64,000 nt of DNA from Clostridia bacterium (lineage in GTDB: Bacteria > Bacillota > Clostridia > Oscillospirales > CAG-272): positions 62,001 to 126,000 of the forward strand of contig JAFQOG010000009.1 in assembly GCA_017420755.1 (NCBI GenBank), written 5' to 3'. Positions within the stretch are counted from its first letter, which is position 1. Each line of letters begins with the position of its first letter. The notes under the pieces are model-generated. The model was not told the origin of the DNA. It made no database searches and saw only the letters and a program-made list of their open reading frames with translations. Positions 25,788 to 34,796 of this stretch are shown in pieces. The translations under genes and the position numbers were made by a program.

Positions 25788-28700
25788 ATGAAAAACAAAC
25801 TAACACTTTTGCTTGTTTTGGTTTTGTCTTTATGCCTTGTTTTCTCACTTTCATCGTGCGGAGGAAATGACAACACTGATACAAATACAGAAACCGAAAC
25901 AATCGCAGAAAACAGTAGCAATACCGACACATCGACCGGTACGGATACCGAGGTTGGGTCTGATACAGATGTCGATACAGAGTCCGAGACTGAGGTTGAG
26001 TCAGATTCCGATACCGATACAGAGTCTGAGACTGAGGTTGAGTCAGATTCGGATACCGATACAGAGTCTGAGACTGAGGTTGAGTCAGATTCCAATACCG
26101 ATACAGAGTCTGAGACTGAGGTTGAGTCAGATTCCAATACCGATACAGAAACCGAAACTGATGACCCCGAGCACGTTCACACCGAGGAAATAATCCCTGC
26201 AGTTGAACCAACTTGCGAGGAAACAGGTCTTACAGAAGGCAAAAAGTGTTCCGAGTGTGGTAAAATTTTAGTTGAGCAAGAAACAGTTGACAAAATTGAC
26301 CACGATTATATAACAAATGATGCTAAGGCTCCCACTTGTACCGAGATTGGCTGGGAAGCATATGAAACCTGCTCAAATTGTGATTATACTACCTATAAGC
26401 CAATCCCTGCAAACGGACATTCGTATGACGGTGGTTACACCTGCTTAGCATGTGGAAACACACTTGCTTCAAGTGAGGGATTAAGCTACAAGCTTTCAGA
26501 CGATGGAACCTTTGCAATTGTTACAGGCATAGGCGATTGCTGGGACAAAGCCATTTATATTCCAAATGAATACAGAGGCTTCCCGGTAAAGGAAATTTCC
26601 GCTGATGCCTTCAAGGGAAAAACATATATTACCGAAATATATATTCCAAGCTCAGTAACAACTATACAAGCAGAAAGTTTTTCTGGTTGCACTTCTCTTG
26701 AAAAGGTAACATTGAGCAAAAATGTAGCAACAATAAACGAAAAAACGTTTAATGGTTGCTCCGCTCTTAAGGAAATAGTGATACCAGATGGTATAACAGA
26801 AATTGGCGACTATGCATTTAGTGGCTGTTCTACTCTTACAAGCGTGGTAATATCAAACAGCACAACTACAATAGGTAGCTCTGCATTTAGTGATTGCTCT
26901 GCACTTGCAGACATAGTTATACCAAACAGTATAACAGTAATAGGCAACTCTGCGTTTAGTGGTTGCTCCTCTCTTGCAAATGTTACAATCGGCAAAAACG
27001 TTACAGCTATAGGTAGTTCTGCATTTGAAGATTGTTCCGCACTTACAGACATAGTTATACCAAATAACACAACAATAATAGGTAATTCTGCATTTAACGG
27101 TTGTTCAAATCTCGAAAGTATTACTATTCCGTTTGTTGGCGGTAGCGTTGATGCAACGTCAGCTTCAAGTTCTACTTTATTTGGCTATATTTTTGGCACA
27201 TCAAGCTATGAAGGTGGCGTAGCTACTAACCAAAATTATTCTTCGGATGCTTATGCAACATATTACATTCCTTCAAGCCTAAAAAATGTAACTGTAAGCG
27301 GTGGAAACATCCGTTACGGAGCATTTTATAATTGTTCAAATCTTACAAATCTGACAATAGGCGAAAACATATCATATATAGAAAACTACGCATTCTATGA
27401 TTGCCAAGCACTTACCGAAATTAACTTCAATGCGATAGCGATGGATGATTTAAGTGAATATAACTATGTATTCTCTAATGCAGGACAAACTGGAGAAGGA
27501 ATAACTCTAACAATAGGTAAAAACGTAACTAAAATACCTGATTATTTATTCTCTCCTCATAGTAATAGCTTTTCATATTCGCCGAAGATAACAAGTGTAA
27601 CCTTTGAAAAAGGTAGCATTTGCGAAAGCATAGGAAACTATACGTTCGGTGGTTGTGCTTCGATTACAAGCGTAACAATTGGCAATAGCGTAACATCTAT
27701 AGGAAGCTATGCGTTCTATAATTGCTCTTCGCTTACAAGCGTAGTAATACCAGATAGCGTAACTTCTATAGGAGACAGGGCGTTCTTTGATTGTTCCTCG
27801 CTTACTAGTGTAACAATTGGAAATGGTGTTACTTCTATAGGAGACTCTGCGTTCTCTGGTGGTTGCCATAAGCTTGTAGAGGTATATAATCTGTCAAGTT
27901 TAAATATAATTACAGGTTCAACTGATAATGGACGTGTAGGCTATTATGCAAAGGTAGTACATACATCACTAGATGAAAAAAGCATACTTGAAACAGTTGA
28001 TGATTATATCTTTATGACTTTGGAAGATAAGTATTATCTTGTAGGATATATAGGTAATGATACAGAGCTTACTTTACCTGAAAGCTATAATGGTAATAAT
28101 TATGAAATATATCAGTATGCATTCTATAATCGTGATGATATAACAAAGGTAACTATACCCGATGATGTTACTTCTATAGGAAGCTGTGCGTTCCTGTATT
28201 GCTCTTCGCTTACAAGTGTAACAATAGGTAATAGTGTTGCTTCTATAGGAAACAATGCGTTCTATTGGTGCGACTCGCTTGCAAGTGTATACATATATGA
28301 CATAGCAAGTTGGTGTAACATTTCATTTGTCGTCTATGGTTCAAATCCGTTAAATAATGGAGCAAGCTTATATCTAAACGGAGAGCTTGTAACCGAACTT
28401 GTAATACCTGATACTGTAACAGAAATTAAAGATTGTGCTTTCTATAATTTCACAGGCTTGGCAAGTGTAACTATACCAGATAGCGTAACTTCTATAGGAA
28501 ACTCTGCGTTCTCTGGTTGTCCAATAGAAAACGCTACTATTCCTACCGATGTGATGATATCATATATTCCTAAAAGTAATTTAAAAACAGTAGTTATAAC
28601 CGGTGGAACCTCAATCGCAGAAGAGGCATTCTATTATTACACCTCGCTGATAAGCATAACAATACCCGATAGTGTAACTTCTATAGGAGACTCTGCGTTC

Positions 28701-30887
28701 TGTGGTTGTAAATCACTTACAAGTGTAACAATACCCGATAGTGTAACAACGATAGGAGAAGATGCGTTCTATAATTGCACTTCGCTTACAAGTGCAATAA
28801 TAGGTAATAGTGTTACTTCTATAGGAAGTCGTGCCTTCGAATATTGCTCTTCGCTTACAAGTGCAATAATAGGTAATAGTGTTACTTCTATAGGAGACTA
28901 TGCGTTCAAAAGTTGCACTTCGCTTACAAGTGCAATAATAGGTAATAGTGTTACTTCTATAGGATACGCTGCGTTCAATGATTGCACCTCACTTAAAAGC
29001 ATTACAATACCAAATAGCGTAACATCTATAGGAGCCTCTGCGTTCTCTAGTTGTCCAATAGAAAACGCTACTATTCCTACTGATGTGATGATATCATATA
29101 TTCCTAAAAGTAATTTAAAAACGGTAGTGATAAATGGTGGAACATCTATAGGAAACTATGCGTTCAATGGTTGCTCTTCACTTACAAGAATAGAAATACC
29201 CGATAGTGTTACTTCTATAGGAAACTATGCGTTCAATGGTTGCTCTTCACTTACACACGTAACAATACCTAATAGTGTAATAACGATAGGAGAACATGCG
29301 TTCAATAATTGCGACTCGCTTACAAGTGTAACAATACCCGATAGTGTTACTTCTATAGGAAACGGCGCGTTCTATGGTTGCTCCAAGCTTACAAGCGTAA
29401 CAATACCTGATAGCGTAACAACGATAGGAGAATATGCGTTCTATGGTTGCTCCAAGCTTACAAGCGTAACAATACCTGATAGCGTAACAACGATAGGAGA
29501 ATATGCGTTCTATGGTTGCTCTTCACTTATATATTATGAGTATGATAACGCATATTATTTAGGAAATGAAGGAAACCCATATTTAGTATTAATAAAAGCA
29601 AAAGATACCTCAATTACCTCTTGTATCATTGGTAAAAACACAAAATTTATATATCAATCTGCGTTCAAAGATTCCTCTTCACTTACAAGTATAACAATAC
29701 CCGATAGTATTACTTCTATAGGAAGTCATGCCTTCGAATATTGCTCTTCGCTTACAATTGTAAACTATTTAGGAGCAATAGAAGATTGGTGTAATATATC
29801 ATTTAGCTATTACGATTCAAATCCATTATATTATGCAAAGAACTTATATATAAATGAAGATTTAGTAACTGAGCTTGTAATATCCGATACAGTAACTGAA
29901 ATAAAAAATTATGCGTTCTATAATTGCACTTCGCTTACAAGTGTAACAATACCAGATAGTGTTACTTCTATAGGAGACGTGGCGTTCTATAATTGCTCTT
30001 CGCTTACAAGTATAAAAATACCCGATAGTGTTACTTCTATAGGAGACTATGCGTTCAAAAGTTGCACTTCGCTTACAAGTGTAACAATAGGTAGTGGTGT
30101 TACTTCTATAGGAAGCCATGCCTTCGAATATTGCTCTTCGCTTACAAGTATAAAAATACCCGATAGTGTTACTTCTATAGGAGACTATGCGTTCAAAAGT
30201 TGCACTTCGCTTACAAGCGTAACAATACCTGATAGCGTAACAAGCATAGGCTCTTCTGCATTTGGTGGCTGTTCAAGCCTTGAGAATCTTACAATTCCAT
30301 TCGTTGGTGGCAGTGCAACCGCAACGACCTCCTCAAGCTCTACATTGTTTGGATATATATTTGGAACATCATCTTATACAAATGGTGTAAAAACAACACA
30401 ATATTATTATTCATCTTCACCATCTACAAATTATTACATCCCTTCAACCTTGAAGAATGTAACGATAACAGGTGGTAATATACCTTATGGTGCATTTTAT
30501 AACTGTTCAAATCTTGAAAGCGTAACAATAGGCAATGGTGTTACTTCTATAGGAGGCTATGCGTTCTATGGTTGCTCCTCGCTTACAAGTGTAACAATAG
30601 GCAATGGTGTAACGTCTATAAGATACTCTGCGTTCGGTGGTTGCTCTTCGCTTACAAGTATAACAATACCTGCTAGTGTTACTTCTATAGGAGAATATGC
30701 GTTCGGTGGTTGCTCTTCGCTTAAAATATATTGCGAAGTAAGCAGTAAACCAATCGGTTGGGTTTCATATTGGAACTCAAGTTGGAACTATTCATATCGC
30801 CCTGTATATTGGTACAGCGAAAATGAGCCCACTGAAGAAGGCAATTATTGGCACTATGTTGATGGAGTAGTTACCATTTGGGAGTAG
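25788..30887 (+). CDS. BspA-like leucine-rich-repeat surface lipoprotein, 1699 residues
   Basis: The ATG at 25788 follows GGAGGAAAT and gives a lipoprotein signal (MKNKLTLLLVLVLSLCLVFS then SLSSC, lipobox Cys about residue 25). Next come an acidic Asp/Thr/Glu/Ser stalk with about four 14-residue DTESETEVESDS-type repeats (about 60-125), then a CxxC-rich module (about 130-230: CSECG, CSNCD, CLACG). The rest is several dozen 23-residue LRR_5 repeats of the form SVTSIGxxAFxxCSSLTSVTIPD, with three larger insertions (such as IPFVGGS at about 445 and near 1500). A Trp/Tyr-rich C-terminus follows. Relatives are adhesins or host-protein-binding surface proteins; the ligand here is unknown. Confidence 0.9.
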   Translation: MKNKLTLLLVLVLSLCLVFSLSSCGGNDNTDTNTETETIAENSSNTDTSTGTDTEVGSDTDVDTESETEVESDSDTDTESETEVESDSDTDTESETEVESDSNTDTESETEVESDSNTDTETETDDPEHVHTEEIIPAVEPTCEETGLTEGKKCSECGKILVEQETVDKIDHDYITNDAKAPTCTEIGWEAYETCSNCDYTTYKPIPANGHSYDGGYTCLACGNTLASSEGLSYKLSDDGTFAIVTGIGDCWDKAIYIPNEYRGFPVKEISADAFKGKTYITEIYIPSSVTTIQAESFSGCTSLEKVTLSKNVATINEKTFNGCSALKEIVIPDGITEIGDYAFSGCSTLTSVVISNSTTTIGSSAFSDCSALADIVIPNSITVIGNSAFSGCSSLANVTIGKNVTAIGSSAFEDCSALTDIVIPNNTTIIGNSAFNGCSNLESITIPFVGGSVDATSASSSTLFGYIFGTSSYEGGVATNQNYSSDAYATYYIPSSLKNVTVSGGNIRYGAFYNCSNLTNLTIGENISYIENYAFYDCQALTEINFNAIAMDDLSEYNYVFSNAGQTGEGITLTIGKNVTKIPDYLFSPHSNSFSYSPKITSVTFEKGSICESIGNYTFGGCASITSVTIGNSVTSIGSYAFYNCSSLTSVVIPDSVTSIGDRAFFDCSSLTSVTIGNGVTSIGDSAFSGGCHKLVEVYNLSSLNIITGSTDNGRVGYYAKVVHTSLDEKSILETVDDYIFMTLEDKYYLVGYIGNDTELTLPESYNGNNYEIYQYAFYNRDDITKVTIPDDVTSIGSCAFLYCSSLTSVTIGNSVASIGNNAFYWCDSLASVYIYDIASWCNISFVVYGSNPLNNGASLYLNGELVTELVIPDTVTEIKDCAFYNFTGLASVTIPDSVTSIGNSAFSGCPIENATIPTDVMISYIPKSNLKTVVITGGTSIAEEAFYYYTSLISITIPDSVTSIGDSAFCGCKSLTSVTIPDSVTTIGEDAFYNCTSLTSAIIGNSVTSIGSRAFEYCSSLTSAIIGNSVTSIGDYAFKSCTSLTSAIIGNSVTSIGYAAFNDCTSLKSITIPNSVTSIGASAFSSCPIENATIPTDVMISYIPKSNLKTVVINGGTSIGNYAFNGCSSLTRIEIPDSVTSIGNYAFNGCSSLTHVTIPNSVITIGEHAFNNCDSLTSVTIPDSVTSIGNGAFYGCSKLTSVTIPDSVTTIGEYAFYGCSKLTSVTIPDSVTTIGEYAFYGCSSLIYYEYDNAYYLGNEGNPYLVLIKAKDTSITSCIIGKNTKFIYQSAFKDSSSLTSITIPDSITSIGSHAFEYCSSLTIVNYLGAIEDWCNISFSYYDSNPLYYAKNLYINEDLVTELVISDTVTEIKNYAFYNCTSLTSVTIPDSVTSIGDVAFYNCSSLTSIKIPDSVTSIGDYAFKSCTSLTSVTIGSGVTSIGSHAFEYCSSLTSIKIPDSVTSIGDYAFKSCTSLTSVTIPDSVTSIGSSAFGGCSSLENLTIPFVGGSATATTSSSSTLFGYIFGTSSYTNGVKTTQYYYSSSPSTNYYIPSTLKNVTITGGNIPYGAFYNCSNLESVTIGNGVTSIGGYAFYGCSSLTSVTIGNGVTSIRYSAFGGCSSLTSITIPASVTSIGEYAFGGCSSLKIYCEVSSKPIGWVSYWNSSWNYSYRPVYWYSENEPTEEGNYWHYVDGVVTIWE
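25967..26150 (+). repeat. 42-base tandem repeat coding the acidic stalk
   Basis: Units reading GAGTCTGAGACTGAGGTTGA then GTCAGATTC... recur at 42-base intervals about four times, coding DTESETEVESDS(D/N)T. Near identity between units suggests recent slippage or duplication. The frame is kept because 42 is divisible by 3. Confidence 0.85.
26660..30720 (+). repeat. Array of 69-base LRR_5-coding repeats
   Basis: DNA units of about 69 bases contain recurring blocks such as AGTGTTACTTCTATAGGAG, TATGCGTTC and TGCTCTTCGCTTACAAGTG. Some neighbouring units are almost identical (for example 29380-29520 and 29930-30220), while the 5' third is more diverged. This indicates repeated unequal exchange and probable length variation between strains. 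Confidence 0.85.
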
Positions 30888-30920
30888 TAGATTCTTCGAC
30901 AAGCTCAGAATGACAAAGAA

Positions 30921-30953
30921 AAAGAGACCTCATTTGAGGTCTCTTTTTCTTTT
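30921..30953 (+). terminator. Terminator of the BspA-like gene
   Basis: AGAGACCTCA-TT-TGAGGTCTCT (30923-30944) followed by TTTCTTTT. The preceding GATTCTTCGACAAGCTCAGA segment resembles a dispersed intergenic repeat. Confidence 0.8.
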
Positions 30954-30977
30954 GTAGGGGAGCATAGTATGCTCCCG
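30954..30977 (+). repeat. REP-like palindrome 1
   Basis: GTAGGGG-AGCATAGTATGCT-CCCG. Fixed ends GTAGGGG and CCCG flank a self-complementary centre. Confidence 0.75.
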
Positions 30978-31004
30978 TTTTGTTATTTGTGCTCTTCGGT
31001 TTTG

Positions 31005-31029
31005 CGGGAGGCTGATAGCCTCCCCCTAC
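31005..31029 (-). repeat. REP-like palindrome 2
   Basis: On the minus strand GTAGGGGG-AGGCTATCAGCCT-CCCG; same ends as palindrome 1, different but again self-complementary centre. Confidence 0.75.
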
Positions 31030-31048
31030 AGATGTTTTTATGTTATTT

Positions 31049-31072
31049 CGGGAGGGCAGACCCCTCCCCTAC
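31049..31072 (-). repeat. REP-like palindrome 3
   Basis: On the minus strand GTAGGGG-AGGGGTCTGCCCT-CCCG, 20 bases before the RAYT stop codon. Confidence 0.75.
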
Positions 31073-31091
31073 GAATTAGACATATTCTCTG

Positions 31092-31607
31092 TCATTGATA
31101 TAATTCGTCCATTTCCCAATTTGTTGGGTTTTCGTAGATGTATTTTGATATTTGTTCGTAATCTTGTTTATTGCGTATCACGTGGTCGTAGAATGAGCGT
31201 TGGAAAATATTTTCTCCGATGTCTTTATTACAAAATCGTTTAAAGGTTGATACAATATGTGGTATTGTTTCATTTGTAGGGGACGGCGCCCTCGACGTCC
31301 CGTTATTCCTTAAATTTTCATATTTTGGGATTTTGTTCTCTATGAAAATAATCATATGTATATGATTAGGCATAATTACATATTGTTCTATAAAAACATT
31401 TTTTATTTTTTCTGTTGATAAAATATATTTTTCCACAATTTTGCCATACTCGGTCAATACTGTTTTCGGGACGTCGTAGGCGCCGTCCCCTACAATACTA
31501 GATAAAATTTTGCGTCTATTCTTTGTGCATATGGTTATAAAATATGCACCATATGAGCTATAATCAAAATTTTCCAATCTATTTTGTTTTCTTTTTGGTA
31601 GTTCCAT
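31092..31607 (-). CDS. REP-associated tyrosine transposase (RAYT, Y1/IS200-like)
   Basis: 171 residues. The Y1 transposase hallmarks are the start region YSSYGAYFITICTKNRR (about 16-32), the metal-binding VIMPNHIHMIIFIE (HUH motif, about 78-91) and the C-terminal DHVIRNKQDYEQISKYIYEN (about 142-161) with the expected Tyr. Such enzymes nick and join at REP palindromes and are usually single-copy domesticated genes. Three REP-like palindromes lie just downstream, and two more are inside the gene (31276-31302, 31467-31493), adding in-frame peptides GDGAYDVP and GTSRAPSPT. The reading frame is intact. Confidence 0.88.
   Translation of the reverse strand: MELPKRKQNRLENFDYSSYGAYFITICTKNRRKILSSIVGDGAYDVPKTVLTEYGKIVEKYILSTEKIKNVFIEQYVIMPNHIHMIIFIENKIPKYENLRNNGTSRAPSPTNETIPHIVSTFKRFCNKDIGENIFQRSFYDHVIRNKQDYEQISKYIYENPTNWEMDELYQ
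31276..31302 (+). repeat. REP-like palindrome 4, inside the RAYT gene
   Basis: GTAGGGG-ACGGCGCCCTCGACGT-CCCG, opposite in orientation to the gene; in the gene's frame it codes the insertion GTSRAPSPT between about residues 103 and 112. Confidence 0.75.
31467..31493 (-). repeat. REP-like palindrome 5, inside the RAYT gene
   Basis: On the minus strand GTAGGGG-ACGGCGCCTACGACGT-CCCG, coding VGDGAYDVP at about residues 39-47. It is almost identical to palindrome 4 and inverted relative to it. Confidence 0.75.
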
Positions 31608-31613
31608 TCTTTT

Positions 31614-31643
31614 CCCTTAAAAAGCCACGCTGAGCGTGGCTTT
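31614..31643 (-). terminator. Terminator of the dapA-dapB-lysA operon
   Basis: On the minus strand AAAGCCACGCT-CA-GCGTGGCTTTTT, just after the lysA stop. Confidence 0.85.
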
Positions 31644-31647
31644 GTAT

Positions 31648-32964
31648 TTATAAAATCACGTCTAATCTAGACACGTCCTCGGGTGTTTCGCGATTTATTA
31701 CTACTCTGTCGGTGTCGCCGAGCATAACGACTGCTGGGCGTGGGACACGGTTATAGTTTGATGCCATTGAGTAGTTATATGCGCCAGTTACAAGGACAGC
31801 GATATTATCTCCTCGCTGGACCTTAGGAATTTTAACGTTTTCTTGGATTAGGTCGCCACTTTCACAGTTTCTGCCTGCGATTGTGCATTCATAATTTGCT
31901 TCCTTATCCATTTTGCCCGATGCCAAAACTGTGTAGCTTGAACCGTATAGGGCGTAGCGTGGATTATCGGTCATACCGCCGTCAATTGCGACATAGTTTT
32001 TGTAGCCAGTAATTTCCTTAACGGAAAGGGCTGTATAAAGTGTCATACCGCTGTCAGCGACGATTGAACGTCCTGGCTCCATTAAAATTATTGGCTTTGG
32101 AAAATCGTTTTCCTCGCAGTATTCGTTTATATGCTCGGAGATTAACTTAATATTTTCCTCGTAGTCGATAACCGGGTCGCTCTCAACATATCGTACACCA
32201 AAACCACCACCGAGGTTCAAAATTTCCGTGTCAAAGCCAAGGGAATCCTTAACCTCGCCAACAAAGCGAATCATAATATCGGCAGAATCGCAGAATGGCT
32301 TTATATCAAAGATTTGTGAGCCGATGTGTGCGTGGAAGCCACGAAGGTCGATGCTTGGAAGCATAATTGCTGTCTTTACAATTTCAAATGCTTGTCCTGT
32401 TTCAATGGCTGTGCCGAACTTACTATCAACCTTACCTGTTGCAATTGCTGAATGAGTATGCGGGTCAATGCCAGGGGTGAGTCTTAAAAGAATTTTTTGC
32501 TTCTTTCCAAGCTCGCCTGCAATTTTGTCTATTGCATATAATTCATCATAGGTATCAACTATAAAATAGCCAATGCCGTTTTCGATGGCGAATTTAATAT
32601 CGCTATCGCTTTTTGCGTTGCCGTGGAAAAATGCATTTTCAAGTGGGAAGCCTGCCTTAATCGCAGTATAAAGCTCGCCAATTGAAACAATATCTGTATT
32701 TATTCCTTCTTCCTTTGCGATTTGATAAATGCCAACAAAGGAAAGCGCCTTAGACGCATATAGAGGCTTTGAGCCCTTTCCAAAATACTTCTCCATTGCG
32801 TTTTTATATATACGCATTGTATTTCTTATCTTCTTTTCGTCAAGAAGCATAAGAGGAGTGCCATACTTTTGGGCAAGCTCAGTTGTGTTATAGCCGGCGA
32901 AGTACAATGTGCCGTCTTTAACACTTAAATTGTCGTGTAGTAATTTAGTCATTTGACAGTTCAC
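31648..32964 (-). CDS. lysA: Diaminopimelate decarboxylase (GTG start)
   Basis: PLP enzyme converting meso-diaminopimelate to L-lysine, the last step of the pathway. 438 residues with the PLP lysine in LYASKALSFVG (about 44-54), the glycine loop LNLGGGFGVRY (about 249-259) and the C-terminal GRNCESGDLI (about 362-371) contributing the active-site Cys. I choose the GTG at 32964, 7 bases after AAGGAG, over an ATG 4 codons later. Third gene of a dapA-dapB-lysA operon. Confidence 0.96.
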   Translation of the reverse strand: MNCQMTKLLHDNLSVKDGTLYFAGYNTTELAQKYGTPLMLLDEKKIRNTMRIYKNAMEKYFGKGSKPLYASKALSFVGIYQIAKEEGINTDIVSIGELYTAIKAGFPLENAFFHGNAKSDSDIKFAIENGIGYFIVDTYDELYAIDKIAGELGKKQKILLRLTPGIDPHTHSAIATGKVDSKFGTAIETGQAFEIVKTAIMLPSIDLRGFHAHIGSQIFDIKPFCDSADIMIRFVGEVKDSLGFDTEILNLGGGFGVRYVESDPVIDYEENIKLISEHINEYCEENDFPKPIILMEPGRSIVADSGMTLYTALSVKEITGYKNYVAIDGGMTDNPRYALYGSSYTVLASGKMDKEANYECTIAGRNCESGDLIQENVKIPKVQRGDNIAVLVTGAYNYSMASNYNRVPRPAVVMLGDTDRVVINRETPEDVSRLDVIL

Positions 32965-32982
32965 AATACTTCTCCTTCCATT

Positions 32983-33729
32983 TTAGTTTTTGAACATGTC
33001 GTTCATTGTGTAAAGACCCTTGCCTTGGTTAACAAGGAATCTTGCCGCCTTAATTGCACCGTCAGCAAAAAGTGCACGGTCATAGGCATTATGGCGTAAA
33101 ACAAGCTGCTGTGACTCGGTTGTGATGTAAACCTCGTGCTCGCCAACTATATTAGCCATACGGAGTGCGTGAATACCAATTTCGTTCTTTGTTCTCTTGG
33201 CTTCTCCACCTCTGCCATAGACATATTCTGCCTCTGGACGAACCTCTTTTATAGAGTTTGCAAGCATAACTGCTGTTCCACTTGGCGCATCAACCTTACG
33301 GTTGTGGTGTGCCTCAACAATTTCGATATCAGCATCTGGGAACATAGCCGCTGCGCGCTTTGCAAAATCAGCAAGAAGTGCAACGCCAATTGACATATTA
33401 GCAGCTAAGAACACAGGAACCTTTTGTGAGGCTCTAGCTACTGCCTTTTTGTCCTCGTCGTCAAGTGCGGTTGTAGCAATAAGCACTGGGCACTCTACGC
33501 GTGTTGCATATTCAAGCACGCCTTTAACAAGAGTGTGGAAGGAAAAGTCGATAATAACATCAGGCTTGCCCTCTACCTTGTCAAAGCTATCGTAATATTT
33601 ATAATTTTCGCATCCTGTGGATTTTGGGTCAACACCGCAATATAGCTCCATATCCTCGCTTTTGGAGATTTCAGCCATTACGTGTCCACCCATTTTTCCG
33701 TTAGAGCCATGGACTAAAACTCTAATCAT
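32983..33729 (-). CDS. dapB: 4-hydroxy-tetrahydrodipicolinate reductase
   Basis: NAD(P)H-dependent step after DapA toward diaminopimelate and lysine. 248 residues; the N-terminal nucleotide motif VHGSNGKMGGHV (about 6-17), the active-site EAHHNRKVDAPSGTA (about 140-154) and a substrate loop FADGAIKAARFL near the C-terminus are typical. Its ATG overlaps the dapA stop by 4 bases (ATGA), implying coupled translation. Confidence 0.97.
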   Translation of the reverse strand: MIRVLVHGSNGKMGGHVMAEISKSEDMELYCGVDPKSTGCENYKYYDSFDKVEGKPDVIIDFSFHTLVKGVLEYATRVECPVLIATTALDDEDKKAVARASQKVPVFLAANMSIGVALLADFAKRAAAMFPDADIEIVEAHHNRKVDAPSGTAVMLANSIKEVRPEAEYVYGRGGEAKRTKNEIGIHALRMANIVGEHEVYITTESQQLVLRHNAYDRALFADGAIKAARFLVNQGKGLYTMNDMFKN

Positions 33730-34616
33730 ACGTCAAGTCCCTGCTCTCTCATAAGCTTAAGCATAACCTCATATTTTGATTCGCTCATTGGGGTTAAAGG
33801 AAGTCTTAATGTGTTTGTACCAAAGCCCATTTTAGCCATTGCAGCCTTAACAGGAATTGGGTTAACCTCAGAGAATAGGCTATCAATTACTGCGTGTAAA
33901 TCGTATTGAATATCAGCTGCACCCTTGATATCGCCACTTAAAAACTTAGCGCAAAGCTCTGATGTCTTTCTTGGCAAGATGTTAGAAACAACAGAGATAA
34001 CGCCCTTGCCACCAAGTGACATAAGTGGAACGATTTGGTCGTCGTTACCACTATAAAGGTCTAATTTGCCGTTAACATATGACATGGTTTCAACAATTTT
34101 GCTGATGTTTCCATTCGCTTCCTTAATAGCGATAATGTTCTCGTGGTCAGCGAGTGCCTTGTATGTTGAAGGCTCAATATTAACGCCTGTACGAGATGGC
34201 ACATTATAAAGGATAACTGGTGCACGGCTTGCATCAGCCAAAATGTTGTACATTTTTATAAGTCCCGCTTGAGTTGCCTTGTTGTAGTATGGAGTTACAG
34301 TCAAAACTGCATCAGCACCAGCATCACAAGCATATTTTGTAAGAGATAAAGCATAATCAAGGTCGTTTGAGCCTGTACCAGCGATAACCGGAACACGCTT
34401 GTCCGCCTTTTCAACAACTCTTGCGATAACGTTTCTATGCTCCTCGTCAGTAAGAGTTGAAGCCTCACCAGTTGTACCACAAGCAACAAGGGCAGAAACA
34501 CCCTCTTTAATTTGCCAGTCAACTAATTTATCAAGAGCTGCGTAGTCAACGCTACCATCACTATTCATTGGAGTAACCAGGGCGGTTGCAACGCCTTCAA
34601 ACAATGTCTTTTTCAT
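33726..34616 (-). CDS. dapA: 4-hydroxy-tetrahydrodipicolinate synthase
   Basis: Condenses pyruvate with aspartate semialdehyde, the first committed step of lysine/diaminopimelate synthesis. 296-residue TIM barrel with GTTGEASTL (about 46-54), the catalytic Tyr in ILYNVPSRTGVN (about 135-146) and the Schiff-base Lys in IIAIKEANGN (about 160-169). First gene of the operon. The leader is only about 50 bases, so no lysine riboswitch fits. Confidence 0.97.
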   Translation of the reverse strand: MKKTLFEGVATALVTPMNSDGSVDYAALDKLVDWQIKEGVSALVACGTTGEASTLTDEEHRNVIARVVEKADKRVPVIAGTGSNDLDYALSLTKYACDAGADAVLTVTPYYNKATQAGLIKMYNILADASRAPVILYNVPSRTGVNIEPSTYKALADHENIIAIKEANGNISKIVETMSYVNGKLDLYSGNDDQIVPLMSLGGKGVISVVSNILPRKTSELCAKFLSGDIKGAADIQYDLHAVIDSLFSEVNPIPVKAAMAKMGFGTNTLRLPLTPMSESKYEVMLKLMREQGLDV

Positions 34617-34673
34617 AATCAGTACCTGCCTTATAACAAAATAACACTTTATTTAACTAAAGTAATATACATC

Positions 34674-34702
34674 ATTATAACAACAAATATTTATACTGTC
34701 AA
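34674..34702 (-). promoter_or_regulatory. dapA operon promoter
   Basis: Minus strand: TTGACA (34697-34702), 17-base spacer, TATAAT (34674-34679); both boxes are consensus. Confidence 0.88.
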
Positions 34703-34734
34703 GAATTTCGGACAAATTTTTTACGCAAATTATA

Positions 34735-34763
34735 TTGACATCAGCTTTTTATGGGTATATAAT
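34735..34763 (+). promoter_or_regulatory. Promoter of the pyridoxal kinase gene
   Basis: TTGACA (34735-34740), 17-base spacer, TATAAT (34758-34763), consensus boxes, divergent from the dapA promoter with 32 bases between the two -35 boxes. Confidence 0.88.
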
Positions 34764-34796
34764 TGAAACTATCTTAATTTAAAAGGAGATGATTTT

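Noticed and set aside
25967..30720. Regularly spaced DNA repeats resembling a CRISPR array
   Set aside because: The repeats are in one continuous reading frame, the spacing is 42 or 69 bases without unique spacers, and they code for acidic and LRR_5 protein repeats. No cas genes are nearby.
31040..31243. Plus-strand ORF over the REP region and RAYT 3' end
   Set aside because: It is antisense to the RAYT gene, has no ribosome binding site and arises from the palindromes.
34617..34673. Lysine riboswitch upstream of dapA
   Set aside because: The predicted leader is only about 50 bases, too short for an L-box, and has no terminator.
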